A stretch of 64,000 nt of DNA from Bacillus luti (GCF_001884105.1 NZ_MACI01000095.1:186001-250000), one strand, 5' to 3'; shown: positions 38,342-47,773, numbered from the stretch's first letter. Numbers and translations: made by a program. Notes: generated from the sequence alone by a model not told the origin.

Positions 38342-38698
38342 ATGAAGTACGTGACACTTTTACTTCAAGTAGGCGTGCTGTATATATTTAGCCTAGTTGG
38401 TCTATGGATTCAGGAAGTATTTGAATTATCGATGCCAGGAAGTTTAATAGGGATGTTAATACTGTTCTTGCTCCTTTCTACTCGGACTTTTCCATTAAAA
38501 TGGTTTGAATTGGGTGCGGAGAAGCTAATCGTATTTTTACCGTTATTTTTAATTCCCTCGACAACCGGATTAATGGAATATGGATCGTTTCTGTTAAGTA
38601 AGGGCAGCAGTATATTCCTTTTAGTTGTTGCAAGTACGGTAGTAACCTTGGCCATTTCAGGGTATGTAAGTCAATTGTTAGTAACATCAAAAAAATAA
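38342..38698 (+). CDS. CidA/LrgA family membrane protein
   Basis: Holin-like protein of 118 residues with four hydrophobic segments and the family motif SMPGSLIGMLILFLLL near residue 35. Members pair with a LrgB-type protein and affect murein hydrolase activity, autolysis or pyruvate uptake. ATG 38342 has AAGAGGGAAAG upstream. It is followed by its partner after 23 bp. Confidence 0.88.
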   Translation: MKYVTLLLQVGVLYIFSLVGLWIQEVFELSMPGSLIGMLILFLLLSTRTFPLKWFELGAEKLIVFLPLFLIPSTTGLMEYGSFLLSKGSSIFLLVVASTVVTLAISGYVSQLLVTSKK

Positions 38699-38721
38699 AA
38701 TCGACAAGGTGCGTTATTGAA

Positions 38722-39393
38722 ATGCTCTTAATTTTTATTACTGTAGTAATATATATATTTGCGACAAAGTTATATAAAAAATTCACGTTTCCATTTACTT
38801 TACCGGTGTTAACAGTAACGGCGATTATGATTTGTTTATTCCTCACGTTAGGAATTTCTCATCAAGATTATAAGGAAAATGGAGGGGACATCCTTTCAGG
38901 GTTCTTGAGCCCTGCAATTGTAGCATTGGCCATACCTTTATTTAAAGAGCGAAAGATACTTATGAAAAACTTTTTATCAATACTTATCGGTGTAGTGATA
39001 GGTATAGTGGCCTTAACAAGTATGACTGTAGTGATTGGTGGAATTTTAAATATAGATAAAGAACTGATATTAACTACTCTACCACAATTAGCAACGATGC
39101 CTATTGCTATTTCATTAGCGGATCAAATTGGTGGTATTCCATCTATGACTTCTAGTTTTGTAGTTGTGGCAGGAATAACTGGTGCTATTATTGGACCGAC
39201 AGTACTTAAGCTTTGCGGTATAACAAGTACGATTGGAAAAGGTGTTGGAATGGGTTGCGCATCACATATTATCGGTGTGAGTCGTCTAGTGAAAGAAGGC
39301 GAGAAAGAAGCCACTATTGGTTCAGTAACGATGATTGTAACAGGAATACTTATTAGTATATTAATACCGTATGGAATGAAATTTGTATTTTAA
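38722..39393 (+). CDS. LrgB/CidB family membrane protein
   Basis: Partner of the preceding CidA-like protein: 223 residues, about six to seven membrane helices. Conserved stretches are SGFLSPAIVALAIPLFKER (about 52-70) and, near the C-terminus, GMGCASHIIGVSRLVKEGEKE. In B. subtilis such a pair (PftAB) imports pyruvate, while in staphylococci the pair controls cell lysis. The present role is not determinable from sequence. Confidence 0.88.
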   Translation: MLLIFITVVIYIFATKLYKKFTFPFTLPVLTVTAIMICLFLTLGISHQDYKENGGDILSGFLSPAIVALAIPLFKERKILMKNFLSILIGVVIGIVALTSMTVVIGGILNIDKELILTTLPQLATMPIAISLADQIGGIPSMTSSFVVVAGITGAIIGPTVLKLCGITSTIGKGVGMGCASHIIGVSRLVKEGEKEATIGSVTMIVTGILISILIPYGMKFVF

Positions 39394-39413
39394 AATGTAT
39401 GGAGATGATAAAA

Positions 39414-39839
39414 GTGACAACATGGTTTATAGTTACATTATTTATTTTTGGCGCTCTTAAAGTACTAGTTTCTAGTATGCCGACTTCTGTTGTAGAATCT
39501 ATTATTAGTAGATTTGAATTACATCAAAAACTTGATGAAGAACATACGACTGTATCGTTAGATGGAAAGAATATAGAAGGGGAAAAGAAAACGCAAGTTA
39601 TTCACGAATTTAATGAGGCTTTATTTTTAGATAAACATTATTTTCCGCCGCACGGAGAAGGGACACCAATCATCATTGAAACGAAGAAAGGGAAAAGAAC
39701 AATTACATTATCGATATATAGCTATGAGGAACATGTTGATGTAATAAAACAATACAAGAAGAACGTTGTTGCCTATCGTTTACGTTCTAAAAGTCTTCAA
39801 ACTTTGGCACCATTAGCAATAAATGAAGATTATGCTTAA
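39414..39839 (+). CDS. YfmQ-like protein
   Basis: Protein of 141 residues with one N-terminal membrane segment and a mixed soluble domain. It resembles YfmQ of Bacillus by its opening (TWFIVTLFIFGALKVLVSS, then SVVESIISRFELH). Function unknown. GTG 39414 is used because GGAGATG lies 7 bases upstream. It is last in the MocR-cidA-lrgB run, 20 bp after lrgB, with a weak terminator following. Confidence 0.65.
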   Translation: MTTWFIVTLFIFGALKVLVSSMPTSVVESIISRFELHQKLDEEHTTVSLDGKNIEGEKKTQVIHEFNEALFLDKHYFPPHGEGTPIIIETKKGKRTITLSIYSYEEHVDVIKQYKKNVVAYRLRSKSLQTLAPLAINEDYA

Positions 39840-39841
39840 GG

Positions 39842-39870
39842 AGAGATCAATAATGGTCTCTTTATTTTTG
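39842..39870 (+). terminator. Terminator after the yfmQ-like gene
   Basis: Stem AGAGATC / GGTCTCT (one G-T pair), followed by TTATTTTTG. Confidence 0.6.
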
Positions 39871-40263
39871 TATCCAATTGTATATCATCCAAATAAAAGA
39901 AAGGAAAATCATATACCCAAACAAAGAATAAGTATGATGCCAATTTGCACTATGAATAAATAAACCTAGTTTCTCAGTGACTTGTTCAACCATACTAGCA
40001 CAAATACCTATTGAGATAATAAGTAGAGTTCTGGAAACTGCAGATAATGTTTTTGAAATTTGTATGAAAGCAGCTGTTAAAATTGGTAGTACAAATAACG
40101 TGAAGCCTATGTTGACTGAAAATATGGATGGGAACGGTCTAACTGGAAAGGAATATATTTGTTTCGTGACAAAGAAAGCATCTAAGCACGTTCCGATAAC
40201 AGTAGAGAGCAAGATTGTAACTGTTAATGCTAAAAAATCATTCTTCTTCTCTAAGGAGGACAT
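39862..40263 (-). CDS. CBO0543-like four-helix membrane protein
   Basis: Membrane protein of about 133 residues with four hydrophobic segments and a terminal WMIYNWIQK. It resembles the uncharacterised CBO0543 family. The ATG at 40263 lies inside the 3' end of the DUF2515 gene (26-nt overlap), implying coupled translation; a longer start at 40332 would overlap more and lacks a ribosome binding site. Confidence 0.55.
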   Translation of the reverse strand: MSSLEKKNDFLALTVTILLSTVIGTCLDAFFVTKQIYSFPVRPFPSIFSVNIGFTLFVLPILTAAFIQISKTLSAVSRTLLIISIGICASMVEQVTEKLGLFIHSANWHHTYSLFGYMIFLSFIWMIYNWIQK

Positions 40264-41404
40264 TTTTCTTTGCGAGAATTGCCAATTCAATTTTTTCGAG
40301 TGTTTTGCAGTAGTCTTCTGTAATTTGCCCAAGTATATGTTCCTCCTTATTAGTTAAATAATGTATCACTTGCCAGTCATTAAACCAATCTTCATGTTTT
40401 GTTTCTTCGTGTTTCACATTTTTCCACGCGTACATAAGTGCAGGACTATATATACGATAGGAATCATTTCTTAATTGGCAATTTTTTATTCTTCGTTTAT
40501 AAAACTCTCTTGAAAAGGATTCATTTACACTTGAAAATAAATGTGGCCAGTAATCTTTTCTTGAGCCTGTATGAGGATTAGTATCTGCCCAATGCTTAAC
40601 TTGAGATAAAATATGTTCATTATGAAATAACAATGTGTATAATCTTTTTCCAAGTGAAATTCGTTCATGTAGCGAAGTGAAGTGTGTCATTGTATCACCA
40701 ATTAGTAATGTTTTAGCATTCATTTTACTTTCGTAAAAAGGGAAGAGGATATGATTGAACTGAAAAAAATCAAATAGTTTAAATCCAATGCTGTTTAGAA
40801 CATTTTTTTTGAAGTGTTCATTTTGGATAACTCTTTTTTCTAAGTAATTTTGCTCATTAATAATAGTAGCGATTGCTAACGTTCTTTTGTCGCCAGTTTT
40901 CCAAAAGGAATTCCACATCGTTTCCATAAAGGTGGAAACATTGAGGTGAGAGAGAAGGCGGAAAAGGTTTGTAGCTCTTTTTACACTTTGTTCATATAGT
41001 AAAAATTGTGGATATACATCTTGAAAAATAAGCCAATTTCCACGTTCTAAAAAAGAAAAGAAAGTAAATTGATCTTTTTCAGATAATAGCTTTGTATATA
41101 AATCTCCTTTTAAATCAGTCATGTTCCAACCGCCGTTACGTGACACCATATGTCCGAGCAGTGCCCAATGTATTTCAGGATACTTTTTGTGAAACTGAAA
41201 GTAAGCACGAGTCCTTGTTACATTATTTTGATTTAATAATTTTGTTTGTTCTTTAATTGTATGTAGTAATATTTCTTCCTCTTTCGAAAGGGTGTAATGG
41301 GAGTTATTTACGTTGGTACATTTTTGTTTTAGCTCATTTTTTATAGAGAAGAGGGAAAGAGGGGTATTTTTGTAACGTTTATTATGTGTGTTGTCGTGGT
41401 GCAT
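40238..41404 (-). CDS. DUF2515 family protein
   Basis: Protein of 388 residues similar to the DUF2515 (YppC-like) family: no signal peptide, rich in aromatic and His residues, with conserved-looking stretches such as HMVSRNGGWNMTDLKGD and GRxKDYWPHLFSS-like PHTGSRKDYWPHLFSS. The function is unknown. GGGGGG lies 6 bases before the ATG on the minus strand. It is transcribed with the overlapping membrane-protein gene. Confidence 0.75.
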   Translation of the reverse strand: MHHDNTHNKRYKNTPLSLFSIKNELKQKCTNVNNSHYTLSKEEEILLHTIKEQTKLLNQNNVTRTRAYFQFHKKYPEIHWALLGHMVSRNGGWNMTDLKGDLYTKLLSEKDQFTFFSFLERGNWLIFQDVYPQFLLYEQSVKRATNLFRLLSHLNVSTFMETMWNSFWKTGDKRTLAIATIINEQNYLEKRVIQNEHFKKNVLNSIGFKLFDFFQFNHILFPFYESKMNAKTLLIGDTMTHFTSLHERISLGKRLYTLLFHNEHILSQVKHWADTNPHTGSRKDYWPHLFSSVNESFSREFYKRRIKNCQLRNDSYRIYSPALMYAWKNVKHEETKHEDWFNDWQVIHYLTNKEEHILGQITEDYCKTLEKIELAILAKKNVLLREEE

Positions 41405-41498
41405 ATAAATCCCCCCTATTTAAGTCTGTTATCATAAATGTATTAGTAACTACTTAAATAAATGATATGTGAAGGAAATGAAAAGTTGCAACATAAAG

Positions 41499-41536
41499 AA
41501 AAAGGAAAGAGGAGACTGACCCTTCTTTCCTTTTTC
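41499..41536 (-). terminator. Terminator of the GGDEF-EAL gene
   Basis: Stem AAAAAGGAAAGA / TCTTTCCTTTTT; on the minus strand it ends in a T-rich run. Confidence 0.8.
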
Positions 41537-41584
41537 GTATTTATTGGAGCTGAAAATTATTATATAAACCTATGAAGAATGAGT

Positions 41585-44293
41585 TCACTTTTCCAGCAGA
41601 GTAGAAAATGAATCGGCATGAATAGGTTTACTGTAATAGTAACCTTGAATAAAATGACATTTATTTTTTTGAAGGAAACTCACGTGTTGTTTCGTTTCTA
41701 CGCCTTCAGCGATAACAGACATCTCTAATGTATGTGCTAATGTGATGATTGTTTTAATGATTTCCTTTCCATCTTCACACGTTTCGGACATTGTAATAAA
41801 TTCTCTCGGGATCTTTAACGTATCAATTGGATATAAGGGTAAGTATGCTAGCGAAGAATAGCCTGTACCGAAGTCATCGATTGATATGTGAATCCCTAAA
41901 CCCTTGAGTGTCCGTAGCTTTAATAATGTCTCTTTCTCATCCATCATTGCAATGCGTTCCGTTAATTCTAGGTCAAGAGAACCTGCGGGTAAGCCAGTAG
42001 TTGCTAAAGTAGAAGAAATGGATTGTATAAAATCTTCTTGCTCAAATTCTTTGGCCGATAAATTAACCCCTATTTTTAAATGAGAATATCCTAGTGTGTG
42101 CCAGCGTTTCATTTGCTGACATGCTTGTTGTAAAGTCCATTTTCCAATTGGAATGATTTGCATTGTTTCCTCAGCAATTGGTATAAATTCATTTGGAGAA
42201 ATGATACCTAGATCTGGATGATTCCAGCGAATTAAAGCTTCAGCTCCAACAATTTTATTACAATTGCTATCAACTTGAGGTTGGTATAAAAGAAACAACT
42301 CTTCATTTTGAATTGCGTTCGGTAAATCTTTTTCTAATCGTAATCGTCTTTCAATCTTTCTAGCAATTATATCGTCATAAATAGAGACAGAGTTAAGCTC
42401 TTTTTCCTTTGCGTCATACATTGCAACATTAGCGTTTTTCAATAGTGTAGTGATATCGATTCCGGAATGTGGATAAATAGCAATCCCGATGCTAAGAGAT
42501 AAAGTCAACTTATGTTCGTGTATGACAAACGGTTTTTTCATGCTTTTAAATAATTGGTTACATAACGATAATAAGGAATCTTGGTCAGTATAGTTTTCAA
42601 TTAGGATTGTAAATTCATCCCCACCAATTCTTGAAACATAAGTATGTGATGAAAGGCATGATTGGAAACGTTTTGCTACTTCTTCTAATATACAATCACC
42701 TGTAGAATGTCCAAGTGTATCGTTAATAACTTTAAAGCGGTCTAAATCTAAATATAGCAGTGCAAATTCACTTTGTTTTGCTTTTGCATTTCTTATAACA
42801 GTTCTTAATTTTTTTTGGAAAAAGGCCCGATTCCCAATTTTTGTTACAGTATCATGGAATGCTAAATATTTTATTTCTTCTTGCTGTTTTTTAAAGGCGG
42901 TAATATCTTTCACCATAATGTAGCTTCCTGAAATTTGTTCATCTACCATAATAGGAACGATAGTAACATATAAAAAATAAGTAAAGCCGTTCTTATATTG
43001 AGAGCGAAGTTGTAAGGAAGTAGATTCTTGTTTTTTTACTTTTGCTAATGCAGACACAAGTTTAGGCTTATCTTCATCTAAAATAACAGAAAGACAAGTT
43101 TCACCAAGTAATTCACTAGAAGCCGCTCCGAATAGAATACTTCCTGCTTTATTTACATTTAAGAACGTCCCGTTTAAATCAATTGTAAAAATAGGGTCTG
43201 GATGATATTCATATAATGATTTGAATTTTTGTTGCTTTTGAGATAAAGCTATTGATTTTTTGACTAAATCAGTAGTTCGTAAAGTAACTTTTTCTTCTAA
43301 TTGAGTATTAAATAGTTGTAAGCGCTGTGTTAATTTTTTGTTTTGCATATGTACAATGGAATGACGAATCAGCACGAATACAAAAGTAATACAATTTCCT
43401 GTAATAAGGGTGGATGATGATGTTTGCTCTTTGAGTGTAAATCCAATTAAGATTGCAACAGCAAGATAGGGAAATACGACTAAAACTTTTTTTCCTAGAA
43501 TAGGATCTACAATAAAATAGCTTGTAGCGCTATTTTGAGATTTTGGAATAGAACCAGCTATCGCAATGAGTAATATAGGTATTCTATATAAAAGGCGTAA
43601 TAATGTTATCGTCTCTGTTGATAAATGGCTGTTTAAGTAAAAATAAATATAGTTAAAAGTTGCAGAACTTATTAATACAAAAATAAAAATATAAATTTTC
43701 CGTTTAGAATTAAAAATTGTTGGGCGGAAAAAGATACTAACACCTAGTAGAAGAAATAATAAATCTGCAATTGGATATAGAAATGAAAGGAAAATATCTC
43801 CCAGTGAAAGAGAGAATATATTTAAATCCGGCTCATTAAATAAATACCATTCTAATGTGAATATAGAAGTAAGTACGATACATATATCACAAATAAAGAA
43901 CAATTTTCCCCATTTATTGCACTTTTTTAAGATTTTATAACAGAAAGCGATAAGGAAAAAAAGTAAGAAAAACATGTAAAACACATCAGAAACAGTAAAA
44001 TGGTGTATTGCAGGTTCAAAAAAGGTATTTTGATATGTATATACAACTTTTCCTAATAGAAAATTTCCAATGGCAATAGTGATACATATCCAAAACGGAT
44101 TTGAACGGACTTTTTTTGAATATATAGAGTAAATGAGTGATACAAATGTAATGGCTTCAACGATGAGTGAAGCGAAGCGTACACTGAAATTTGAAAACTG
44201 AGTAGGGAATAGAAAGAAAAACATAGAATAGATGGAATAGCCTATCAGTGTTGTAATTAATATACAAAGTTGCAAATTTTTATTTAGTTTCAA
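41585..44293 (-). CDS. Membrane PAS-GGDEF-EAL cyclic-di-GMP enzyme
   Basis: Signalling protein of 902 residues. The N-terminal third has about nine membrane helices (DUF4084-like sensor). A short coiled linker leads to a PAS domain (about 350-460). GGDEF follows, with the intact active site SRIGGDEFTIL near 555 and no RxxD inhibitory site just before it (the position reads SSHT). EAL comes last: GAEALIRWNHPD near 690, then GVNLSAKEF, DLELTE and DDFGTGYSSL, all intact. It could both make and break c-di-GMP. TTG start with GAAGGTGAT upstream. Single gene with its own terminator. Confidence 0.9.
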   Translation of the reverse strand: MKLNKNLQLCILITTLIGYSIYSMFFFLFPTQFSNFSVRFASLIVEAITFVSLIYSIYSKKVRSNPFWICITIAIGNFLLGKVVYTYQNTFFEPAIHHFTVSDVFYMFFLLFFLIAFCYKILKKCNKWGKLFFICDICIVLTSIFTLEWYLFNEPDLNIFSLSLGDIFLSFLYPIADLLFLLLGVSIFFRPTIFNSKRKIYIFIFVLISSATFNYIYFYLNSHLSTETITLLRLLYRIPILLIAIAGSIPKSQNSATSYFIVDPILGKKVLVVFPYLAVAILIGFTLKEQTSSSTLITGNCITFVFVLIRHSIVHMQNKKLTQRLQLFNTQLEEKVTLRTTDLVKKSIALSQKQQKFKSLYEYHPDPIFTIDLNGTFLNVNKAGSILFGAASSELLGETCLSVILDEDKPKLVSALAKVKKQESTSLQLRSQYKNGFTYFLYVTIVPIMVDEQISGSYIMVKDITAFKKQQEEIKYLAFHDTVTKIGNRAFFQKKLRTVIRNAKAKQSEFALLYLDLDRFKVINDTLGHSTGDCILEEVAKRFQSCLSSHTYVSRIGGDEFTILIENYTDQDSLLSLCNQLFKSMKKPFVIHEHKLTLSLSIGIAIYPHSGIDITTLLKNANVAMYDAKEKELNSVSIYDDIIARKIERRLRLEKDLPNAIQNEELFLLYQPQVDSNCNKIVGAEALIRWNHPDLGIISPNEFIPIAEETMQIIPIGKWTLQQACQQMKRWHTLGYSHLKIGVNLSAKEFEQEDFIQSISSTLATTGLPAGSLDLELTERIAMMDEKETLLKLRTLKGLGIHISIDDFGTGYSSLAYLPLYPIDTLKIPREFITMSETCEDGKEIIKTIITLAHTLEMSVIAEGVETKQHVSFLQKNKCHFIQGYYYSKPIHADSFSTLLEK

Positions 44294-44724
44294 TTAAATC
44301 ACCTTCTATAAGTATGCGCTATATTCGTAATATCTATACATAATAATATTACTTAAGGATTGTATCAGATTTCTTTATAAAAATCATGTTTATAAGGAAA
44401 GAATTAAAGAGTGTAATACTTCTTAAAATTGAAAAAGTATTGTATTTGATAGTTTGTACTGTTATTAGGATTTTAGATGGAAATTGTATATTTAGTCATC
44501 ATTTGAATTTTAAAGATTTTTTAGTGATTTGCAAGTAAATATGTAAAATTGCATATAAAATGATGAAAACATTCTTTCTAGATGAGTTTTTGGGTGTTAT
44601 AGGTTGCTTTAAGTAAGACGTTTGTATGTATCTATTCTCATACTAATGAGGGATTTCAAAAATGTTTTACGCATATACAATAATACGTAATCATGTATGA
44701 AATTTTTAGTATGGGAGGAAGAAC
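44294..44724. other. Intergenic region without a recognised gene
   Basis: About 430 bp of AT-rich sequence between divergent genes, presumably holding both promoters. No open frame with a ribosome binding site, hairpin-T run or repeat was seen. Confidence 0.4.
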
Positions 44725-45129
44725 ATGAAAAACTGGGTGAAGTTTCGGATAGCACGTCCAACAGATAAGTTTGAAGAGGTTACATCTTTTTATGAAAAAG
44801 GATTAGGTTTAAAACGTATAGGTGAGTTCTATGATCATGAAGGCTATGATGGAGTTATGTTTGGTCTACCTGATGAAGAATATCATCTGGAGTTTACAAG
44901 ACATGAAGATGGAAGTCCCTGTCCAGCTCCAACGAAAGACAATTTATTAGTATTTTATATGCGAGAATATAGTGAAATAGAAAAAGTGAGTAAGAGGCTG
45001 CATGCAATGGGATACGGTGAAGTAGAATCAGAGAATCCGTATTGGAAAGAAAAAGGGATAACAATAGAGGATCCAGATGGTTGGAGAATTGTGTTGATGA
45101 AAATAGAAGAACAAGGTTTCAAATTATGA
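44725..45129 (+). CDS. VOC (glyoxalase/bleomycin resistance) family protein
   Basis: Small protein of 134 residues with the paired beta-alpha-beta-beta-beta modules of the vicinal-oxygen-chelate fold: SFYEKGLGLKRIGEFYDHEG in the first half and ITIEDPDGWRIVLMK closing the second. The Glu in YHLEFTRHEDG and that in the DPDG segment are in metal-ligand positions. The substrate cannot be inferred. GGGAGGAAGAAC lies before the ATG, and a terminator follows. Confidence 0.85.
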   Translation: MKNWVKFRIARPTDKFEEVTSFYEKGLGLKRIGEFYDHEGYDGVMFGLPDEEYHLEFTRHEDGSPCPAPTKDNLLVFYMREYSEIEKVSKRLHAMGYGEVESENPYWKEKGITIEDPDGWRIVLMKIEEQGFKL

Positions 45130-45148
45130 TGGGGTAAAAATAAATTAG

Positions 45149-45186
45149 CTTCCTTCTAGGAAATAAAAATAGAAGGAAGTTTTTTA
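45149..45186 (+). terminator. Terminator after the VOC gene
   Basis: Stem CTTCCTTCTA / TAGAAGGAAG, then six T. Confidence 0.88.
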
Positions 45187-45309
45187 TTTATAGTCTGAAA
45201 ATTTTAATTTGACAATTAATTGAAAGGGGATGTAAATTGAGAACGTGTATTCTTATAAGTTTGATAGTATTGCAATTCAAAAGAAATGTGTAAATAGGGA
45301 GGGTTTTTT

Positions 45310-46143
45310 ATGTTATTTCGAATTGAAGATGCAGAAATATACTATGAAATCGTTGGAGAAGGAAAACCAGTCATTATCATACATGGCTGCGCTCCTGATC
45401 ATAGGTTAATGATGAAATGCATGGAAGCAGTATTTCAGAAATATGAAAGTTATAAGCGAATATATATTGATTTACCTGGAATGGGAAAATCGAATGCTCC
45501 AGATTGGATAAATAGTTCAGATCGTATAGTAGAAGTGCTTATCACATTTATTGAGAAAATCATTTCTACGGAAGAATTTTTATTAGTAGGAGAGTCATAC
45601 GGAGGCTATTTAGCTAGGGGAATACTCACAAGGCTGTTTGAAAGAGTTAACGGATTACTATTAGTATGTCCTGTTGTTGTAGCGGATCCAGAAAAAAGGA
45701 CTCTTCCAGATAAACAGGTAATTTTACAAGATGAGGAATTTTTAAATAAGCTCACTTCTACGGAAAGAGAGGGTTTTAGTGAGTTAGCGGTGGTAGCAAA
45801 TGAATATACATATAAGCGATTTAAAGAAGAAATTAAGCCAGAACTAGATATTGCTAATTATGAATTTATTGCAAGGTTGCAAAATAATTACTCTCTTACT
45901 ATGGATTTTCATCATAAAAAATATGAGAAACCCGTTCTTTTATTAGCCGGAAGACAAGATATATCGGTAGGGTATCAAGATATTATAGAAATTATTGAAG
46001 ATTATCCAAGAGCAACATTATCAGTTTTGGATATGGCAGGGCATAACTTACAAATTGAACAGCCTGAATTATTCGAGAGCTTAGTAGGAGAATGGATTAG
46101 ACGAACAAATCAGCAAAGTTTATCCCGCTTTAATGGGCAGTAA
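45310..46143 (+). CDS. Alpha/beta hydrolase with repeat-derived C-terminus
   Basis: Hydrolase of 277 residues. Motifs: IIHGCAPDHRL (oxyanion region, near 23), GESYGGYLARG (nucleophile elbow, near 97), LLAGRQDISVGYQD (acid) and DMAGHNLQIEQPE (catalytic His near 250). The fold and active site are complete. The last seven or so codons (LSRFNGQ) and the stop lie inside the bcr1-like repeat that begins at 46119, so the original C-terminus has been replaced. GGGAGGG precedes the ATG. Substrate unknown. Confidence 0.82.
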   Translation: MLFRIEDAEIYYEIVGEGKPVIIIHGCAPDHRLMMKCMEAVFQKYESYKRIYIDLPGMGKSNAPDWINSSDRIVEVLITFIEKIISTEEFLLVGESYGGYLARGILTRLFERVNGLLLVCPVVVADPEKRTLPDKQVILQDEEFLNKLTSTEREGFSELAVVANEYTYKRFKEEIKPELDIANYEFIARLQNNYSLTMDFHHKKYEKPVLLLAGRQDISVGYQDIIEIIEDYPRATLSVLDMAGHNLQIEQPELFESLVGEWIRRTNQQSLSRFNGQ

Positions 46144-46275
46144 GACCCCCACCTCAAAATTCAGCGAAAGCAAAGAAGTTAGTTGGGGGATCAACTGCCC
46201 ATAAAAGTCCGATTGGTTCAACTAATAATCAGTGGGGGATGAAGAAAACCCCCACTGATTAAAGTTTCACTTTAT
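46119..46275 (+). repeat. bcr1-like B. cereus-group repeat element
   Basis: A 157-bp block bounded by TTTAT at 46119-46123 and again at 46271-46275, matching the size and the TTTAT flank of the bcr1 repeat described for the B. cereus group. Its 3' half has a perfect 13-bp inverted repeat, TAATCAGTGGGGG / CCCCCACTGATTA, and its 5' half has further C/G-rich segments. Its structure suggests a mobile non-coding element. It interrupts the 3' end of the hydrolase gene. Identification as bcr1 is from memory of the family, not a search. Confidence 0.75.
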
Positions 46276-46307
46276 AAAAGACGAATGAACATTTTCAAGG
46301 AGGACGT

Positions 46308-46883
46308 ATGAATACATATATCTATATGGTTAGGCACGGTGAATCGCCAAAATTAGAAGGGAATGAAAGAACACGTGGATTAACTGAAAAGGGAAGTTTA
46401 GACGCTCATAGAGTAACGGACATATTAAAAACAGAGGAAATTGATGCTTTCATTTCAAGTCCGTATAACAGGGCTGTGTTAACGATAGAAAAAACAGCGG
46501 GTTTCTATGAAAAAGAAATATTAATATATGAAAATCTCAAAGAGTGTATGTTTTTAAGTGAGGATCAGATTATATCAGATAAAGAGGTGTATCCACTTGT
46601 AAAGAAGATGTTTTCAAATCAGGATTTTGCACTAACGGAAGGGGAGTCATATAAGGATTGTCAGAGAAGGGCAGTGAAAGTGTTAAAAGAAATATTAATG
46701 GATTTTCAAGGGGGAAAAATTGTAATTGGTACACATGGGCTTGTAATGACACAAATGATGAATTATTTTGATAATCAATACGGGTTTGAATTTCTTATAC
46801 ATACATCGAAGCCTGACATATATAAATTGGAATTTAAAGACGAGCAATTAATGGATGTAGAAAGATTATGGATAGGAGAATGA
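46308..46883 (+). CDS. Histidine phosphatase (phosphoglycerate mutase-like)
   Basis: Protein of 191 residues of the histidine phosphatase superfamily. The catalytic MVRHGES puts the nucleophilic His at residue 10. SSPYNRAVLTIEKTA near 50 supplies the second Arg, and GTHGLVMTQMM near 145 the second His. A small size and no metal site point to a phosphatase rather than a glycolytic mutase. CAAGGAGGACGT precedes the ATG. Confidence 0.87.
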   Translation: MNTYIYMVRHGESPKLEGNERTRGLTEKGSLDAHRVTDILKTEEIDAFISSPYNRAVLTIEKTAGFYEKEILIYENLKECMFLSEDQIISDKEVYPLVKKMFSNQDFALTEGESYKDCQRRAVKVLKEILMDFQGGKIVIGTHGLVMTQMMNYFDNQYGFEFLIHTSKPDIYKLEFKDEQLMDVERLWIGE

Positions 46884-47070
46884 AACTGAATATATGGAAT
46901 GTGTTTTAATTCGTATTTATAAAAAACACTCTTTTTTACAGAATAAACAATTAGTTTTAGTAAACCCGGGAAGTACGTTATTAGGGTAAATGTTTGTGTT
47001 TATGATGATGTATATACTTTTATTGTGAATGAGTAGTCTATATTCTTAAATTGTGAGATGAAAATAGAAA

Positions 47071-47106
47071 CACCCTATTTGCGGTAAAAATCGTAAATAG
47101 GGTGAA
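47071..47106 (-). terminator. Terminator after the YczE-like gene
   Basis: Stem CACCCTATTTNCG / CGNAAATAGGGTG with an inner loop, 23 bp after the minus-strand stop. Confidence 0.7.
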
Positions 47107-47128
47107 TTCATTTGTATTAAGTTGTGTT

Positions 47129-47773
47129 TTATAAATTTTCATTAATTTGCTCTTTGTTTTTGTTTTGTAAAGTATGTAAGAGTGTTTGAAACATCTTAAA
47201 TGATTGCTGAAAGATTGGACTTTGAATAAAAGTGTATAGAAAAGTTACGACAAAAACAGGACCACCGAGCATAAATCCAATACCGAGTACAACGCATTCT
47301 ACAATGATTCGAGCACGGCTAATAGATAGACCTGTTTTATCGGAAATAGTAAGCATGAATCCATCACGAGGTCCAGCGCCAATTCCAGCCGCAACATACA
47401 TACCTCCTCCGATACCTGTAATGGCAATACCAGAAAATAAAATGAGTAAGTTTAGCCATAAATAATTAGTAGCGTTTGGAAGAATATTTGATTGTAAGAA
47501 AAAGTCCATAATAGGACCGATAAGTAGTGCATTTAAAAATGTACCCACATTTATATATTTTCGATCTACTAGCAAAGAAATCAAAACGAGACATAATCCG
47601 CATATGACGCTCCACGTGCCAATGGTCCATCCGAATTTTTGGTAGAGGGCCATATTTAAAACTTCCCAAGGATGTAACCCGAGGAATTTAACTTTGACTG
47701 CAAGAGCATTTCCAAGGCCAAAGAAAATTAATCCTAAGAAAAAAAGAAAATAGCGAAAGAGGGTTAACCTCAT
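47129..47773 (-). CDS. YczE/YyaS/YitT family membrane protein
   Basis: Membrane protein of 214 residues with five to six helices. The motif GAGPRDGFMLTISDKTGLSISRAR in the second half is characteristic of the YczE group. YczE affects surfactin synthesis in B. subtilis, but the molecular role is not known. GGAGGTATGAAAG precedes the ATG on the minus strand. It is divergent from pepT. Confidence 0.85.
   Translation of the reverse strand: MRLTLFRYFLFFLGLIFFGLGNALAVKVKFLGLHPWEVLNMALYQKFGWTIGTWSVICGLCLVLISLLVDRKYINVGTFLNALLIGPIMDFFLQSNILPNATNYLWLNLLILFSGIAITGIGGGMYVAAGIGAGPRDGFMLTISDKTGLSISRARIIVECVVLGIGFMLGGPVFVVTFLYTFIQSPIFQQSFKMFQTLLHTLQNKNKEQINENL

Noticed and set aside
39977-40357. A 126-codon plus-strand frame
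   Set aside because: Antisense to the small membrane-protein gene and the end of the DUF2515 gene, both of which have better coding support.
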